64,000 nt of DNA from Symbiodinium natans (GCA_905221605.1 CAJNDS010000779.1:1314001-1378000), one strand, 5' to 3'. Counted from the stretch's first letter, positions 51,470 to 61,453 are shown. Numbers and translations are program-made. The notes: generated by a model from the letters alone, not told the origin.

Positions 51470-51538
51470 GCACGTGCCAGTGCAGCTCGCCAGAAACGAG
51501 AAGCTCTAGAGGCCGAGTTGCGCAACTCGGCCGAACGA
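51470..51538 (+). CDS. Exon candidate, coiled-coil
   Basis: CAGCAG|GCACGT acceptor, phase 0. Reads ARASAARQKREALEAELRNS then AER, with a GC donor (CGA|GCAGGG) in phase 0. It joins the exon at 52587 as SAEREHAQQRKDLAEQ. Confidence 0.66.
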
Positions 51539-52177
51539 GCAGGGTTCGCCTAAAAGCTCCAATGTAGTTCCTCTTTGGTTTGTAGGTATAGGGGATTCTA
51601 GGGGACTACCCCAAAAAAAAAGGTACTACATAGGAGCCTTTGGGTATGAGTCCGCTCACATCCGAAATCCCAGCCCTGGAGCCCTTGATTTCAGGAGCTG
51701 TCTACGTGGACATGGCAAAGTTGGAGAAGGACCACAGAGCAACCCTTGTGACCTTTGAAAAGGGAGACATACTACAGTTTATTGGGTCTACTCCTCCTTT
51801 CGGAAGGTGTAAGCTTCGTCTAGTGAAGCACATGCAAGCGCTGAGCCTGCAGTGAGTTTTGGCTCCAAGGAGCATCTTCGTTGTCAAGGGCCCCTTGGGG
51901 AGTCTGGGTTTACAAGGCACTGTCGGGTTTCTTTTGGGTTTGTGACGGTTTGTGTTTACGGAGAGAGAGAGAGAGAGAGAGCGAAGAAAAAGAAAGCAAA
52001 GCTAAAGAGCGAGGATTCCAGCTGAGCCCAAACAAACAAAGCTAAAAGAGAGAGGATTTCAGCTGAGCCCCTCGTGAACAGTGTAGGGCTTGCGGGGCCA
52101 ACGGGGTGGGTACTTCCGGACTCCGTCGTGAGGAGATTGGGGCCGATGCCCAGTCCTAGAGGCCCTTTCACCTAGTA

Positions 52178-52250
52178 GGCCCTTGGGACATTTTAGATTT
52201 CCCCTTATTGGGTTTAAGAGGACCATATTTACGAAGATTGTTCACTAATT
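52178..52250 (+). repeat. Interspersed element, family E
   Basis: TAGGCCCTTGGGACATTTTA and TTATTGGGTTTAAGAGGACC match the copies at 354 and 18509. Confidence 0.75.
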
Positions 52251-52586
52251 GGGAAGTATTCTTATAGTTGCCCGAACTTGGGTTTTGCAAGGCCCCACCT
52301 CGGTTTGTTCGGTTCAGAGTGTTTTGTGCTTTTGTGGGCCTTGATGATCTTAAGACCCCTAAACCCCCCCAGAAACCCCCTAAATCCCCAAACGGTTGTT
52401 CAAGTCCTGGCAAGTATGGCCTTGACACCCTAAAGAAACCAGGGCAACGGTTGAAACCCTGCAGAGGGGGTGGGTTCAAAAGGGTTTAGGGTTTAGGGGT
52501 GGGTCAACGTCAGAGAGCTTGTGGGGATCCCTAATCCCTAAACCCTAAACCCTAAATCCTAACCCACTCACTCGTTTCAGCAGTAG

Positions 52587-52671
52587 GAGCACGCCCAGCA
52601 GCGGAAAGACTTGGCAGAGCAGGCAGGTGCAGCTTTAGACCCCCAGAACTTGGGGATGTTGCCCCTTCAGG
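52587..52671 (+). CDS. Exon candidate, coiled-coil
   Basis: CAGTAG|GAGCAC acceptor, phase 0. Reads EHAQQRKDLAEQAGAALDPQ then NLGMLPLQ; the donor G|GTTTAGGG lies in the following repeat. Confidence 0.66.
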
Positions 52672-52709
52672 GTTTAGGGTTTCGGGTTTTTTTGGTTTAG
52701 GGTTTTTTT

Positions 52710-52795
52710 ACTAGCAGGTCTTAAATAGGGGTTAGAGTAGAAGGTACTATAATCCCTATGAAGGACTGTTCGTAGAAGGGGGAACAGCCCAACCT
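52710..52795. repeat. Inverted-repeat element, family B
   Basis: GCAGGTCTTAAATAGGGGTT on the left; TAATCCCTATGAAGGACTGT and GAAGGGGGAACAGCCCAA on the right. Confidence 0.75.
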
Positions 52796-53454
52796 AGAAC
52801 CCAGAACCACTTGGTCAGCTATCGGGAGGGGGTAGGTAGGCCACCCGCGTGGGGGTCAAAAAACGTGTCCCCAAGACGCTCGCGACTAGACATGCCCGAT
52901 GCTAAGCCCTCAAACTAGAAATCTGGCCCCGAAACCTACATCTGAAAGTCTGCCATGTGCGAGCGAGAGCGTCGAAGCCGATGGTTGTTACTTAGCCTTA
53001 AACCCTCAGCCCTACCCGCTAAATACCCAACCGGCGACCGGGCAACGTATGAACTCATGGTTAAACGCGCGAGAGGAGGAGCACAGAACGACCGCCCAAA
53101 CCTTTCCCCTTCTCTGCGCCCGAAACGACTTCTTAGGGGCTGGGTAGGTGACCTTTAACCCGCTCACGCAGTCTGTGGCCACTTTCATAAAATGTTATGA
53201 TCTAATCCACTCACAGATCCCCTTGACACCGACGGCCAAAGGACAGGCCCGAGCATTAGCGTCTTACGGCTTCACAAACGTTGTACCCTCTCTCCAAACC
53301 ACGCCAGTCCTCCTCTCAGGACTCAGAGTCAGAAGATTCCTTGAAGGGCTCATTGTTCCCAGAGTTCGCATCCTTAAGTACAATTATCGAATCCCTCCTC
53401 ATCCGTCGTTGCCTCTTCCCCCGGGCTTTCCGCCTGACTTCTGAATCTTTAATT

Positions 53455-53575
53455 TGTAGCATGTCTCACGCTCGACGCCGGGGACTTGCTGTGCACACGT
53501 CGCGCTTTAACCTTTTCGGGTATATAGAATCCTACTGTATATAGAAGGTTCACCTTCTTGGGCCAGCTCAGCTCC
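53455..53575. repeat. Interspersed element, family A
   Basis: Near-identical to 46447-46560 over about 110 bp. Confidence 0.85.
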
Positions 53576-53615
53576 TGAGACTTAGCTCCATGTCAGTGCT
53601 TAACCCGCGCTTCAG

Positions 53616-53711
53616 GTGGCCGCGGCAGATGTCCGCACATCGCAGCTTGCGCTCGACACGGAGGCGGGCTGGGAAAGAATTCGCATGAACCCGGGACATT
53701 CCCAGATTCAT
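53616..53711 (+). CDS. Exon candidate, product unknown
   Basis: CTTCAG|GTGGCC acceptor, phase 0. Reads VAAADVRTSQLALDTEAGWE then RIRMNPGHSQIH, with a GC donor. Good coding composition; family unknown. Confidence 0.62.
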
Positions 53712-54055
53712 GCCTGAGGGCTGGACTGATGAGTTTAAGCTGGTAGTCGTGTCCTCCTCGCCTTGTGAGGTGGGTCTCTCAAGTGGTGTGCTTCATTACC
53801 CGGTGTTCTGAGATGCACGATCGGACATGAAAAGAGTCGTTTTTTGGGCTGGGCATTGGGTGGGGGCAGCTTATCAGTCTATAATCAGTACAGGTACACT
53901 ATACACATGAGAGCTTGGTGGGGCAGACCTTGATTTTTCTCCCAGTGTTGCTGTTTCGGACTACCGGGATGACAATACTAGGAAGGGCCTTAAACGTCTC
54001 AACTTGCGGAGGGTTCCCCGCGAACAAAATTCAGACGCAAGGAGACCTCTTCCCC

Positions 54056-54152
54056 TGGGTTCTTAGTAGGGAATGAGGGAATGAAGGCCCTGTAGATATC
54101 CCTTTAAGGGATTACACAGCACCCTAACTCCGTCATTCCTACTAAGAACCAG
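54056..54152. repeat. Inverted-repeat element, family C, full copy
   Basis: GGGTTCTTAGTAGGGAATGA on the left and TCATTCCTACTAAGAACCAG on the right, around TCCCTTTAAGGGATT. It is the clearest full copy. Confidence 0.9.
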
Positions 54153-54205
54153 CCAGTCTTTGCAACCTTAAACCCATAAGCCCTGTGCATAATGACCATA
54201 CCAAG

Positions 54206-54257
54206 TGCGTCGCACAAGAGCTGTATCGCATAGCTGACAAGAGACTCCAGCCACATA
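54206..54257 (+). CDS. Exon candidate, product unknown
   Basis: Reads CVAQELYRIADKRLQPH after AG|T, with a GT donor; the frame stays open to SIFSKP. The acceptor is not of the AG|G type. Confidence 0.48.
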
Positions 54258-54341
54258 GTACTGATGTTCGATCCATTTTCTCTAAACCCTAAACCCTAAA
54301 CCCTAAACCCTAAACCTTAACCCTAAACCCAAAACCCTAAA

Positions 54342-54429
54342 CTGGTCACCATTGAGCAAGAAAGCCTTGGGCCCTGCTATGTGGAACTTATGGTCATGAC
54401 GACTGCGAATGACCCCTGTTTCCTTGTGC
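54342..54429 (+). CDS. Exon candidate, product unknown
   Basis: Reads LVTIEQESLGPCYVELMVMT then TANDPCF, starting right after AACCCTAAA. No AG acceptor stands at the edge; the first is at TTGAG|CAAG. Strong composition but unclear boundaries. Confidence 0.48.
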
Positions 54430-54620
54430 ACACCCCACACCCTCAGCACTGAGCACTCAGCACCTAAACCTTCTGAGCCTAAATCTTATTCACCCACACA
54501 AGCACCTCTAAGCCCAAACTTTACTACCTTTGCGGGCGGCAGGAGGTTTGTGCAGCAGCTCACGAACGCAAACCTACACCCTCCACCCCACCCCCTCCCT
54601 CCCCATCTTCCTGGTTGCAG

Positions 54621-54670
54621 GTCCAGGTAGCCGCCATGCGGGCCGAGACAGAACAAGCGGCAACCGGGAA
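54621..54670 (+). CDS. Exon candidate with strong acceptor
   Basis: A long pyrimidine tract and TTCCTGGTTGCAG|G precede VQVAAMRAETEQAATG, ending at a GC donor. It is the best conventional 3' splice site in the window. Confidence 0.6.
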
Positions 54671-55764
54671 GCCGAAGTTTCGGGGGTGGTTTAGGGGTTC
54701 AGGGGTTTAGGGGTTTTGGGTTTAGGGTTCAGGGTTAGAAGGTTAATTAGGCCTAGCTGCAAAAAGGGGTTCGGGTTGCCTGACTTGGGAGATTTGTGGG
54801 GGGCTAAAGGTGGTGTGGATTCAACGGGAGTTTGGGGGATTAGGCTTTGTGTCTGTGAGTTGCTGCAGGTACGGGTTCCCTTCCGCATATTACAGGACAG
54901 GGTTTAGAGTTTAGGGTTTAGGGTTTAGGGTTTAACAGTTCAGGATAACCCGAACTCGAACAGAGATAACACAGCCCTTCGAACTTTACCGAGAACTGGG
55001 GGCCCCCTACTTGCCGCACTTGGTTTGACAACTTGAGGGGTGGGGGTTGCTTTTCCTTAGGCCTTACATTTAGGGTTTAGGGTGTAGTTGGAATCTGTTC
55101 AAAAAATGTTCAAGTGCCAACCTGGTCTAGCATTCTCAAACTTCCGAGGCGCTCAGGGGGTATTCTTACAGAGGGTCTGTGGAATTTGCACCGGGGTTGG
55201 GGGGTTGTTGCGGTTGAAGAGTGTTTTGGCCCATGTGCTTGTTGCCGGGTTTGGGGCTGGTGGGCCACTCCAGGGGTACTGCATTGCTGCCTGCTTTTCG
55301 GAGGTTGAAGTCAACTCTTGCCCTGGCTAACCCTAAACCCTAAACCCTAAACCCTAAACCCTGTGTAAGTCCTGTGGCTGCGTGAAGCGGGGGATACAAG
55401 GTCACGGTAAACGACTCCAACTGCAGGCTCCAGGGACTCGCAACTCTGCCCTAAACCAAGCGACACGATGGGTTTAGGGTTTAGGGTTTAGGGTTTAGGG
55501 TTTAGGGTTTAGGGAGTTTAGGGTTTAGGGTTTAGGGTTTCAAGAATTCTGAGCCTCCTTTGGGACATGGGGTCTCAGGAGGCCCTTCGATCCTGTCCTT
55601 GCCCTTTTGCAAGAGCCGAAGGCCTCCTTGGACCCTAAACCCTAAACCCTAAACCCTAAACCCTAAACCCTAAACCCTAAACCCTAAACCCTTAGAGCCC
55701 CCCTTCTTCGCTGAAGGCCCCTACGCCTACTTTAAAGAGCCCAGGAGTTCAGGGGAACTTTATA

Positions 55765-55925
55765 CAAGTGGGGTTCTTAGTCCCCTAAACAAGCGTATGA
55801 CCAGTTGTAACGATACTTGCCCTAGCTATAAACCCTACTTATCTAAGTACCCTAAACAAGCTTATAACCAGTGATATCTTCACTTACACTACCTATAACC
55901 CTACTTAGACGCATGAACCTCCAAG
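55765..55925. repeat. Interspersed element, family G
   Basis: GTTGTAACGATACTTGCCCT and AGTGATATCTTCACTTACAC, each followed by TATAACCCTACTTA-like ends; two related halves. An exon follows directly. Confidence 0.55.
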
Positions 55926-55957
55926 TACATTCGAACCCGGCTTCGGACTTCTCCGAG

Positions 55958-56038
55958 GTAAAGATCACCTTTGACGCGGTGCACCAAGAAGGTCGGAGGA
56001 TCAGGCAGATGCAGGACGCGTTTGCCGGGCTGAAGGAG
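55958..56038 (+). CDS. Exon candidate, helical
   Basis: CTCCGAG|GTAAAG acceptor and GAG|GCAGTG (GC donor) enclose exactly 27 codons, phase 0 to 0: VKITFDAVHQEGRRIRQMQD then AFAGLKE. Probably part of the same long helical protein as the preceding exons. Confidence 0.68.
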
Positions 56039-56234
56039 GCAGTGGATTCACCTGTTTGGTCAAGAACATGAAGCAAGAGCTGCAGTTCCGCCGACCACAA
56101 GCATGCATCCTTACCCAAACAGGTTACGTCCATGGCAGAATTCCCGAGTCCTCGCTCGAAGTTGAGTTGCAAGATCCATGAGAATTCCCCTCACACGCCG
56201 GTGGTTTTCATGCCCTGGTCTGCAGGAAATGTGG

Positions 56235-56400
56235 GTCTGGGAGTACTTCTAGGATTCTACTAGGACCCAGAGTAGGCCCTTATTTCCGTCTTTTTACGGT
56301 TTAGGTTCCCTTATACCTTATAATCCCCTTTAAACCCAAAAAAGGCCGCCCCTTTTTGTTCCCAGGCTATTCTTGGGTCTAGTCTAGGTCCGGGTAGGCC
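56235..56400. repeat. Inverted-repeat element, family H, full copy
   Basis: GGACCCAGAGTAGGCCCTTA on the left and TTGTTCCCAGGCTATTCTTG then GGTCTAGTCTAGG on the right, without any telomere-type repeat in the centre. Confidence 0.75.
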
Positions 56401-56432
56401 CCCCCGAAAGCCCCCAAAGAGTTTCCATGAAG

Positions 56433-56495
56433 GTGGTCACCGGGGTGACAGCTTGCGATCGAGACCACCAGCTGCGGTCCATTCCGCAGATCAAG
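56433..56495 (+). CDS. Exon candidate, product unknown
   Basis: CATGAAG|GTGGTC acceptor and ATCAAG|GAACGG (GA donor) enclose 21 codons, phase 0 to 0: VVTGVTACDRDHQLRSIPQI then K. It fits in phase after 56038. Confidence 0.6.
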
Positions 56496-56545
56496 GAACG
56501 GCCGTGTCCTGGAAGCAAGCGACGCACGATGCTTGTTGCATGTGG

Positions 56546-56765
56546 GGGTCGAAACCCGAAACCCGAAACCCGAAACCCTAAACCCTAAACCCTAAACCCT
56601 AAACCCTAAACCCTAAACCCTAAACCTAAGCCCTAAGCCCTAAGCCCTAAACCCTAAACCCTAAACCCTGAACCCTAAACCCTAAACCCTAAACCCTGCA
56701 GTGCGCGTGGCGAAACCCTAAACCCTAGACCCTAAACCCGAAACCCTACACCCTAAACCCTAACT
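56546..56765 (-). repeat. Mixed CCCTAAA / CCCGAAA / CCCTAAG array
   Basis: Three CCCGAAA units, eight CCCTAAA, three CCCTAAG, then mixed units; variants occur in blocks. Confidence 0.93.
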
Positions 56766-56769
56766 CGGA

Positions 56770-57240
56770 CCAGGAGCTACCTCAAAGAATCAGAAACAGC
56801 GTGTCAGTAACCAGTGCGAGTCAGAAACTGCAAATCAGAAACCGGCCGTACCAGGAGCTGCGAATCTCAGAAACTATAGATCAGAGACAGACCCGCTCGA
56901 ATCAGATGTTCCACTCCTCACCAGAGGGCAGGGGTAAATCACGTCCGGGTTGCGAGCATCAGAAATAACCTGCTTGAGATACTCCACGCCTCACAACCTG
57001 CTGTGGGGCGGGGAAATAATGGCGTCCGGTTGCCAAGGCAGCAGAAACAAACGTGCTCGAATCAGCGGCTTCATGCGAGATTTCCGTGCCCGGTTTCCAA
57101 GTCATCCGTTTCTCGGTGTCCGTATCATCTGTTTCCCAGTTTGCATATTGCGAATCATCCGTTTCCCAGTTTCCGAATCAGCCGGCCTGGCTTCCGATTC
57201 AGCACTCTCGGCTTCAGATTCAGCATGCCTGCTTTCCCTA
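56770..57240. repeat. Degenerate TCAGAAAC / ATCCGTTTCC repeats
   Basis: Sixteen or so imperfect copies of a short unit around TCAGAAAC in the left half and its inverse-like CATCCGTTTCCCAGTTT in the right half. Frames across it (SVSQF, FRFS) are low-complexity. Confidence 0.65.
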
Positions 57241-57881
57241 AGCCCTGAACCCTAAACCCTAAACTCCAAACTCTGCAGGAGATGGTGCCGCAGAAGCCCT
57301 GAACCCTAAACCCTGAACTCTGCTGGTTTCCGATTTCTGCGTGGGCCCTTGGGCCTGGATTGGGCAACTGTACCCTTTTTTGCCTTTGTTGAGTTTTAGC
57401 TGCTACTTGCTGAAGTTTCCCAACTCAAGAATTGAAACAAATCTTTAAAAGGGCAGTATGGGGATTGCTCTTTTTTTTTTTTGGGGGGGGGGGGGGTTAT
57501 TAAGCAAATAGTAGCTAGGTTCCCTTTTGTTTAGGAACCAACCCCAAAAAGGGTACCCTTATAGTATGGTTACTGAGCTGCCTAGAGTGAGAAAGGACGG
57601 TATGGCAGTTGCTGGGCAGAGTTGCCGAGTCGGACTCACGGGTTGCAGTCTGTCGAACACCCGTTCAAGTCCGACGTCTGCACGCAAAAGGCTGTGATTT
57701 CAAGTCTACCCGGAACCGAAAACCAACCTGATACAGCTGCTCAAGGAATCTGGAAAACTGGGATTCCCGCGGATTAAGTTTGCTTCAGGGACCAGATTGT
57801 CTCCATGCGGCGATGCGAAAGCCATTCCCAAACATGCTGTTTGGCCATGAATCTTGTAAGCGCTGCAGCATTCGTGCCGAG

Positions 57882-57966
57882 GTTCGACGTCCCCGACCAT
57901 CCTTTTCGTGGCATGGGAAAGTTCGGGTCTTCCAAGCCTCCGAAGACACCCAAAGGGTTTCTGGAG
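57882..57966 (+). CDS. Exon candidate, product unknown
   Basis: GCCGAG|G acceptor. Reads FDVPDHPFRGMGKFGSSKPP then KTPKGFLE, with a GA donor (GAG|GATGTG). It lies opposite a long minus-strand open frame that I rejected. Confidence 0.58.
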
Positions 57967-58860
57967 GATGTGCATGCGGCAACCGCATGCAACCGCCGCT
58001 AGACAGACTTTGTGATGAAAGCTTGAGTCTGCGCGAAATGCCGCAGATTCTGATACTCCCAGCCTCGGGCGAAAAGCACTGCGCTTTCTCACTGCCGACT
58101 TCAAGAAGTGAGAGATGCCTAGTATCGATGTACATATACTCATCATACATCCATACACTGAGAGGTGTAGCGAAGGGCATGTGAGGTCTTGTGAAGTTTC
58201 GAGCCCGACTAACGATGCTTGACAGCCCACTGCCCGGCTCGCCTGGCGTCGGACCCTCCTGCTTTTGACCCGATTTTTGTGGTGACTTGCTGCACGTCGC
58301 GAGAGATCGTGCTTTGACCTGAAGCAAAGCACTCCCTTTGTCCCTGCCTAAGGCTGTCGGACTATTTGGAGGAGGCGGGCCGGCCGCACGTTTGGCATTT
58401 CGGGCTGCTGAGGCTTCTGGGGGTTTAGGGTCTATAGGGTTTTTCTAGGGTTTATAATATAGGGTTTTTATAGGGTTTTTCTAGGGTTTATGGGGAATTG
58501 GGGAATTGGGAGGCTGGTGCTTCAGCTTTCAAGGGCTGAAAGGTGAGGGTTTTCGGACGGCTTCCCTTCCCCCACCCTCCTCTGGCGCTAGGTATCCGTC
58601 TGCCTTGTCTTCCAGGAAGTTTCGAGTTCCGAGGGTTTTTTTTGGGGGTCCGATTGCAATGCGGCCCCCCCCGCAAATCGGGTGCCTCCAAGGAGGGGCG
58701 GTGTAGGGCTGACGCTTTAGGGTTAGGGTCTATGGGGTCTCTAGGGTTTAGGGTTTATAGGGCTCACACTAAACCCTTAACCCAACTTTTGAGGATCGGC
58801 CACATGTTGATGGAGCCCCTGCTACGTCCTCCTTAGACCCAGGTAGCCCGACCCAGCCAG

Positions 58861-58956
58861 GTCGTGCCCGTTTGCCGAAAGCGGGGGGACAAATTCTACA
58901 TGAAAGGCGCGTGCGTGATGAAGCTATATGAAGCTTCAGGCATTACGGCTGAGGGT
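58861..58956 (+). CDS. Exon candidate, product unknown
   Basis: CCAGCCAG|GTCGTG acceptor, phase 0. Reads VVPVCRKRGDKFYMKGACVM then KLYEASGITAEG before TGA. A GA donor could end it earlier. Family unknown. Confidence 0.6.
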
Positions 58957-59409
58957 TGAGGCCAATTGTGTTGCTTTAAGACGTGTTTAGCGGGTTGAGG
59001 CCAACTATGTTGCGTTAAGTTAGAGTTGGCTTCAGCATATGCCCATCAATGCCCATCAATCAGTTATGTATGAACCTAGAACTGTTTTTGAAGCCCAGAG
59101 CAGCGAACGAGCCTGCAAACCCTAAGCCCAAAGCCCAGTCCTCACTGTCAAGCTCGAATTCACCAAGCCGCGAAGCAGAAAAAAACCAACAACAACCCGA
59201 CCTTCAGACCTCTACCAGTCGATCAGGGGTAACAACATTTTGTCGGATGTGCTGGGGACCATCCAACGCTCGCGAACACAAACTCACGCGATCCATTTGT
59301 AGCGCCGCTCTGGAAGCAGGTGCCCGAAAAACCATACTACGTGGGGTTCTGGGGTACCTAATTCCATACAAGTATACTAAACCCTAAACCCTAAACCACA
59401 AACCCTCAA

Positions 59410-59533
59410 CTGTACTACAAATGGAACCTCTGGGAAAGCTTTCGCCCGCAACCTCAACCGACCGATGAAACGTTGGAAGGCATTCAGGCCCTGGCCTTTG
59501 TCCGCACGGAGTCCCAGCCATGGCAGAGACAGG
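59410..59533 (+). CDS. Exon 1 of unknown protein
   Basis: Reads LYYKWNLWESFRPQPQPTDE then TLEGIQALAFVRTESQPWQR and Q, ending CAGG|GTTGAG in phase 1. It begins just after CCCTCAA with no AG, so the 5' edge is unclear. Confidence 0.66.
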
Positions 59534-61018
59534 GTTGAGGGTTTGGGGTTTAGGGTTTAGGGTTTAGGGGGTAGGGTTTAGGGGGCAGGGTTTAGGGTTT
59601 AGGGTTTAGGGTTTAGGGTTTAGGGTTTAGGGTTTAGGGATTACTGCGTTTGCCTAGACACAAAGTTTGTCGAAGGCCTTCCCAGCTGACTTCAGAAGGC
59701 TGGGTTGAAAGGGTTAGGGTTTAGGGTTGGTTTTAGGAACACAACAAGGCTTTGGGATCAAAATGGTTTTTTCTGGTATTGATGCAGAAATCGTGTTAAG
59801 TCTCTCTGGGCCCTGACACTATCCTGGGGCCAGAGAAATTTGATTCTATAGGGCTTTCCAAAACCACCCCCCTTTTTTCAGGTTGTGTGAGTTCTTGAGG
59901 TTTCGGGTTCAGTGGCTTGTGTCTCGTGGGTCTTTCATTCGCCCTTTCAGAACCCTGACAAAGAATGCAATCTATGTTTTAGAAACCGCCCAAAACGGGT
60001 ACCTCCCTCCCCCTATTTTGGGAACCCCATATGAACAACCACGGAACGAAGACATCGTAGCAAAAGCACCCCATGTGTCCAAAGCCTAAGCAACAGTTGC
60101 CAGAGCAAGTAGCCAAAATCAGCAGAGTCCCTAAACCCTAAACCCTAAACTGACCTTCATGGCAGGGGGGGCGGGAGGGACATCCTAAATACCTCCGTCA
60201 CGCCATGCAGGATGGAAGCAGTCGCGGTTTCGCGAAGCTCTGCCTCTCTTCCACGCCCAGCACCAAGTACCTGAGCAGTTCACCAAGTACCTGAGTACCT
60301 CAACCCTAAACCCTAAACCCTAAACCCCATGTTAAAGGGACTCCGAAGCCCCCGTAAAACCCCGAAACAACCCGGCCTCAGTCCATGAAGTCCAGAAGGC
60401 AAGTTTATCCTCCTTCCTTCCCTTTTGCCTGTTTTTTTGTAGGTCAGTTGTGAACCTGATATAAGGGCAGTTTTTATAATGGCGCCTAAGAATATGTTTT
60501 TGTTTTGGTGTAGGTCAGTTATGAACCTGATAAAGGGCTGCTTTTTTTAGTGGCCGAAGAATATGGGCTTTCGGTTTGAGGAAAGGTTTAGGCAGCCATG
60601 TTCACAGCCCTTAAAAGTCCCCAACGGCTTAGGGTTTAGGGTTTAGGGGGGTGAGGTGGCAGGCCTGTTGCAAAGGGTTGTGCCCGATAGCTTAGAGGGG
60701 GGAAGCCTTCCGGGTTTCAAGGTTTAGGGTGGGTTGCTCCCTTGCGTTGCTCAAAGGTTGCGCTGGGCTTTTGCCGGCCTGCGGATGGGGTTTGGCTTTG
60801 GGGTATGTGAGGTTGTTTCCCTCACACATATATCTTGGCTTGGAGATCCCCGAAACCCGAAAATCAGCGGCTTTCCCCGCCCCCCCCCCCCCCCCTCCTT
60901 CTCCTGCTGGGTTTAGGGTTTAGGGTTTAGGGCCTTGCTCTTCCTGCACACCGAGGAGATGGAGAACCACTTGGGAAAGAGCTTCGAGCTTAGAGTGGGC
61001 GGAGTTTGTGCGGCCAAG
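59410..61018 (+). CDS. Three-exon fragment of an unknown protein (overview)
   Basis: Exons 59410-59533, 60211-60292 and 60931-61018 join in phase to about 98 residues: WNLWESFRPQPQPTDETLEG in the first, WKQSRFREALPLFHAQHQVP in the second and LFLHTEEMENHLGKSFELRV in the third. The last part faintly recalls the LLxxEExQME segment of SDE3/MOV10-like helicases, but no helicase motif is present here. The gene is incomplete at both ends. Confidence 0.6.
59531..59641 (+). repeat. TTTAGGG array after exon
   Basis: Mixed GGGGTTTAGG and exact TTTAGGG units beginning at the donor of exon 59410-59533. Confidence 0.92.
60211..60292 (+). CDS. Exon 2 of unknown protein
   Basis: ATGCAG|GA acceptor completes a Gly codon, then WKQSRFREALPLFHAQHQVP and EQFTKYL, with a GA donor (CT|GAGTAC) in phase 2. 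Confidence 0.66.
60931..61018 (+). CDS. Exon 3 of unknown protein
   Basis: TTTAG|GGCC inside the telomere-type repeat acts as acceptor. Reads ALLFLHTEEMENHLGKSFEL then RVGGVCAAK, with a GC donor (AAG|GCTTG). Confidence 0.68.
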
Positions 61019-61198
61019 GCTTGAGGTTAGAAGGATTTAGGAGACGAGCCCTGCATAGTACTGGCTAGACCCTCAGTCCAGTGGCAAAAGGAGACGAGCC
61101 AGGGTTGAAAGCAGGATTTGGGACTTCAGATGCAGATCCAAATGCGCGATCTCCAATGCAAGCCTCCTCATTCCTGAGGGGTCTTTCCTTGGCTGCGC

Positions 61199-61453
61199 AT
61201 GATTCCCATCCCTGATGCTCTTCTGGGTGGAACTTGTCTACTGCGTGGCCTTTTTCCATTGAAAGAATCGAAGCTACAAAGCAAGGCAGAGAAGAGCCTT
61301 CAGCATCATGCGGCTTCAAAGAGTGCGAAAAGTGCAAGCGCGCTTGAGGGTTCGGATGGGAAGAAACGCCACAGAAAGGAGCAAAGGGCATACCGAGTAG
61401 CATGTATGCCTGGGTTTGCCTGCACCCACTTTGCAGAAACCCAGAAACCCTAA
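61199..61453 (+). CDS. Weak exon candidate, basic
   Basis: An open frame of 84 codons with SAKSASALEGSDGKKRHRKE, which looks like a nuclear-localisation-type basic patch. No clear acceptor; it may be a chance frame. Confidence 0.3.
   Translation: MIPIPDALLGGTCLLRGLFPLKESKLQSKAEKSLQHHAASKSAKSASALEGSDGKKRHRKEQRAYRVACMPGFACTHFAETQKP

Noticed and set aside
51850-51880. Possible relict dinoflagellate spliced leader (TTTTGGCTCCAAG)
   Set aside because: Only a partial match to the conserved leader core and not at the head of an open frame. No convincing spliced-leader relic was seen by eye.
57706-58332. Longest open frame in the window (208 codons, minus strand)
   Set aside because: No recognised domain and no splice or start support, and it lies opposite a better + strand exon candidate (57882-57966). 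High GC gives long antisense frames by chance.
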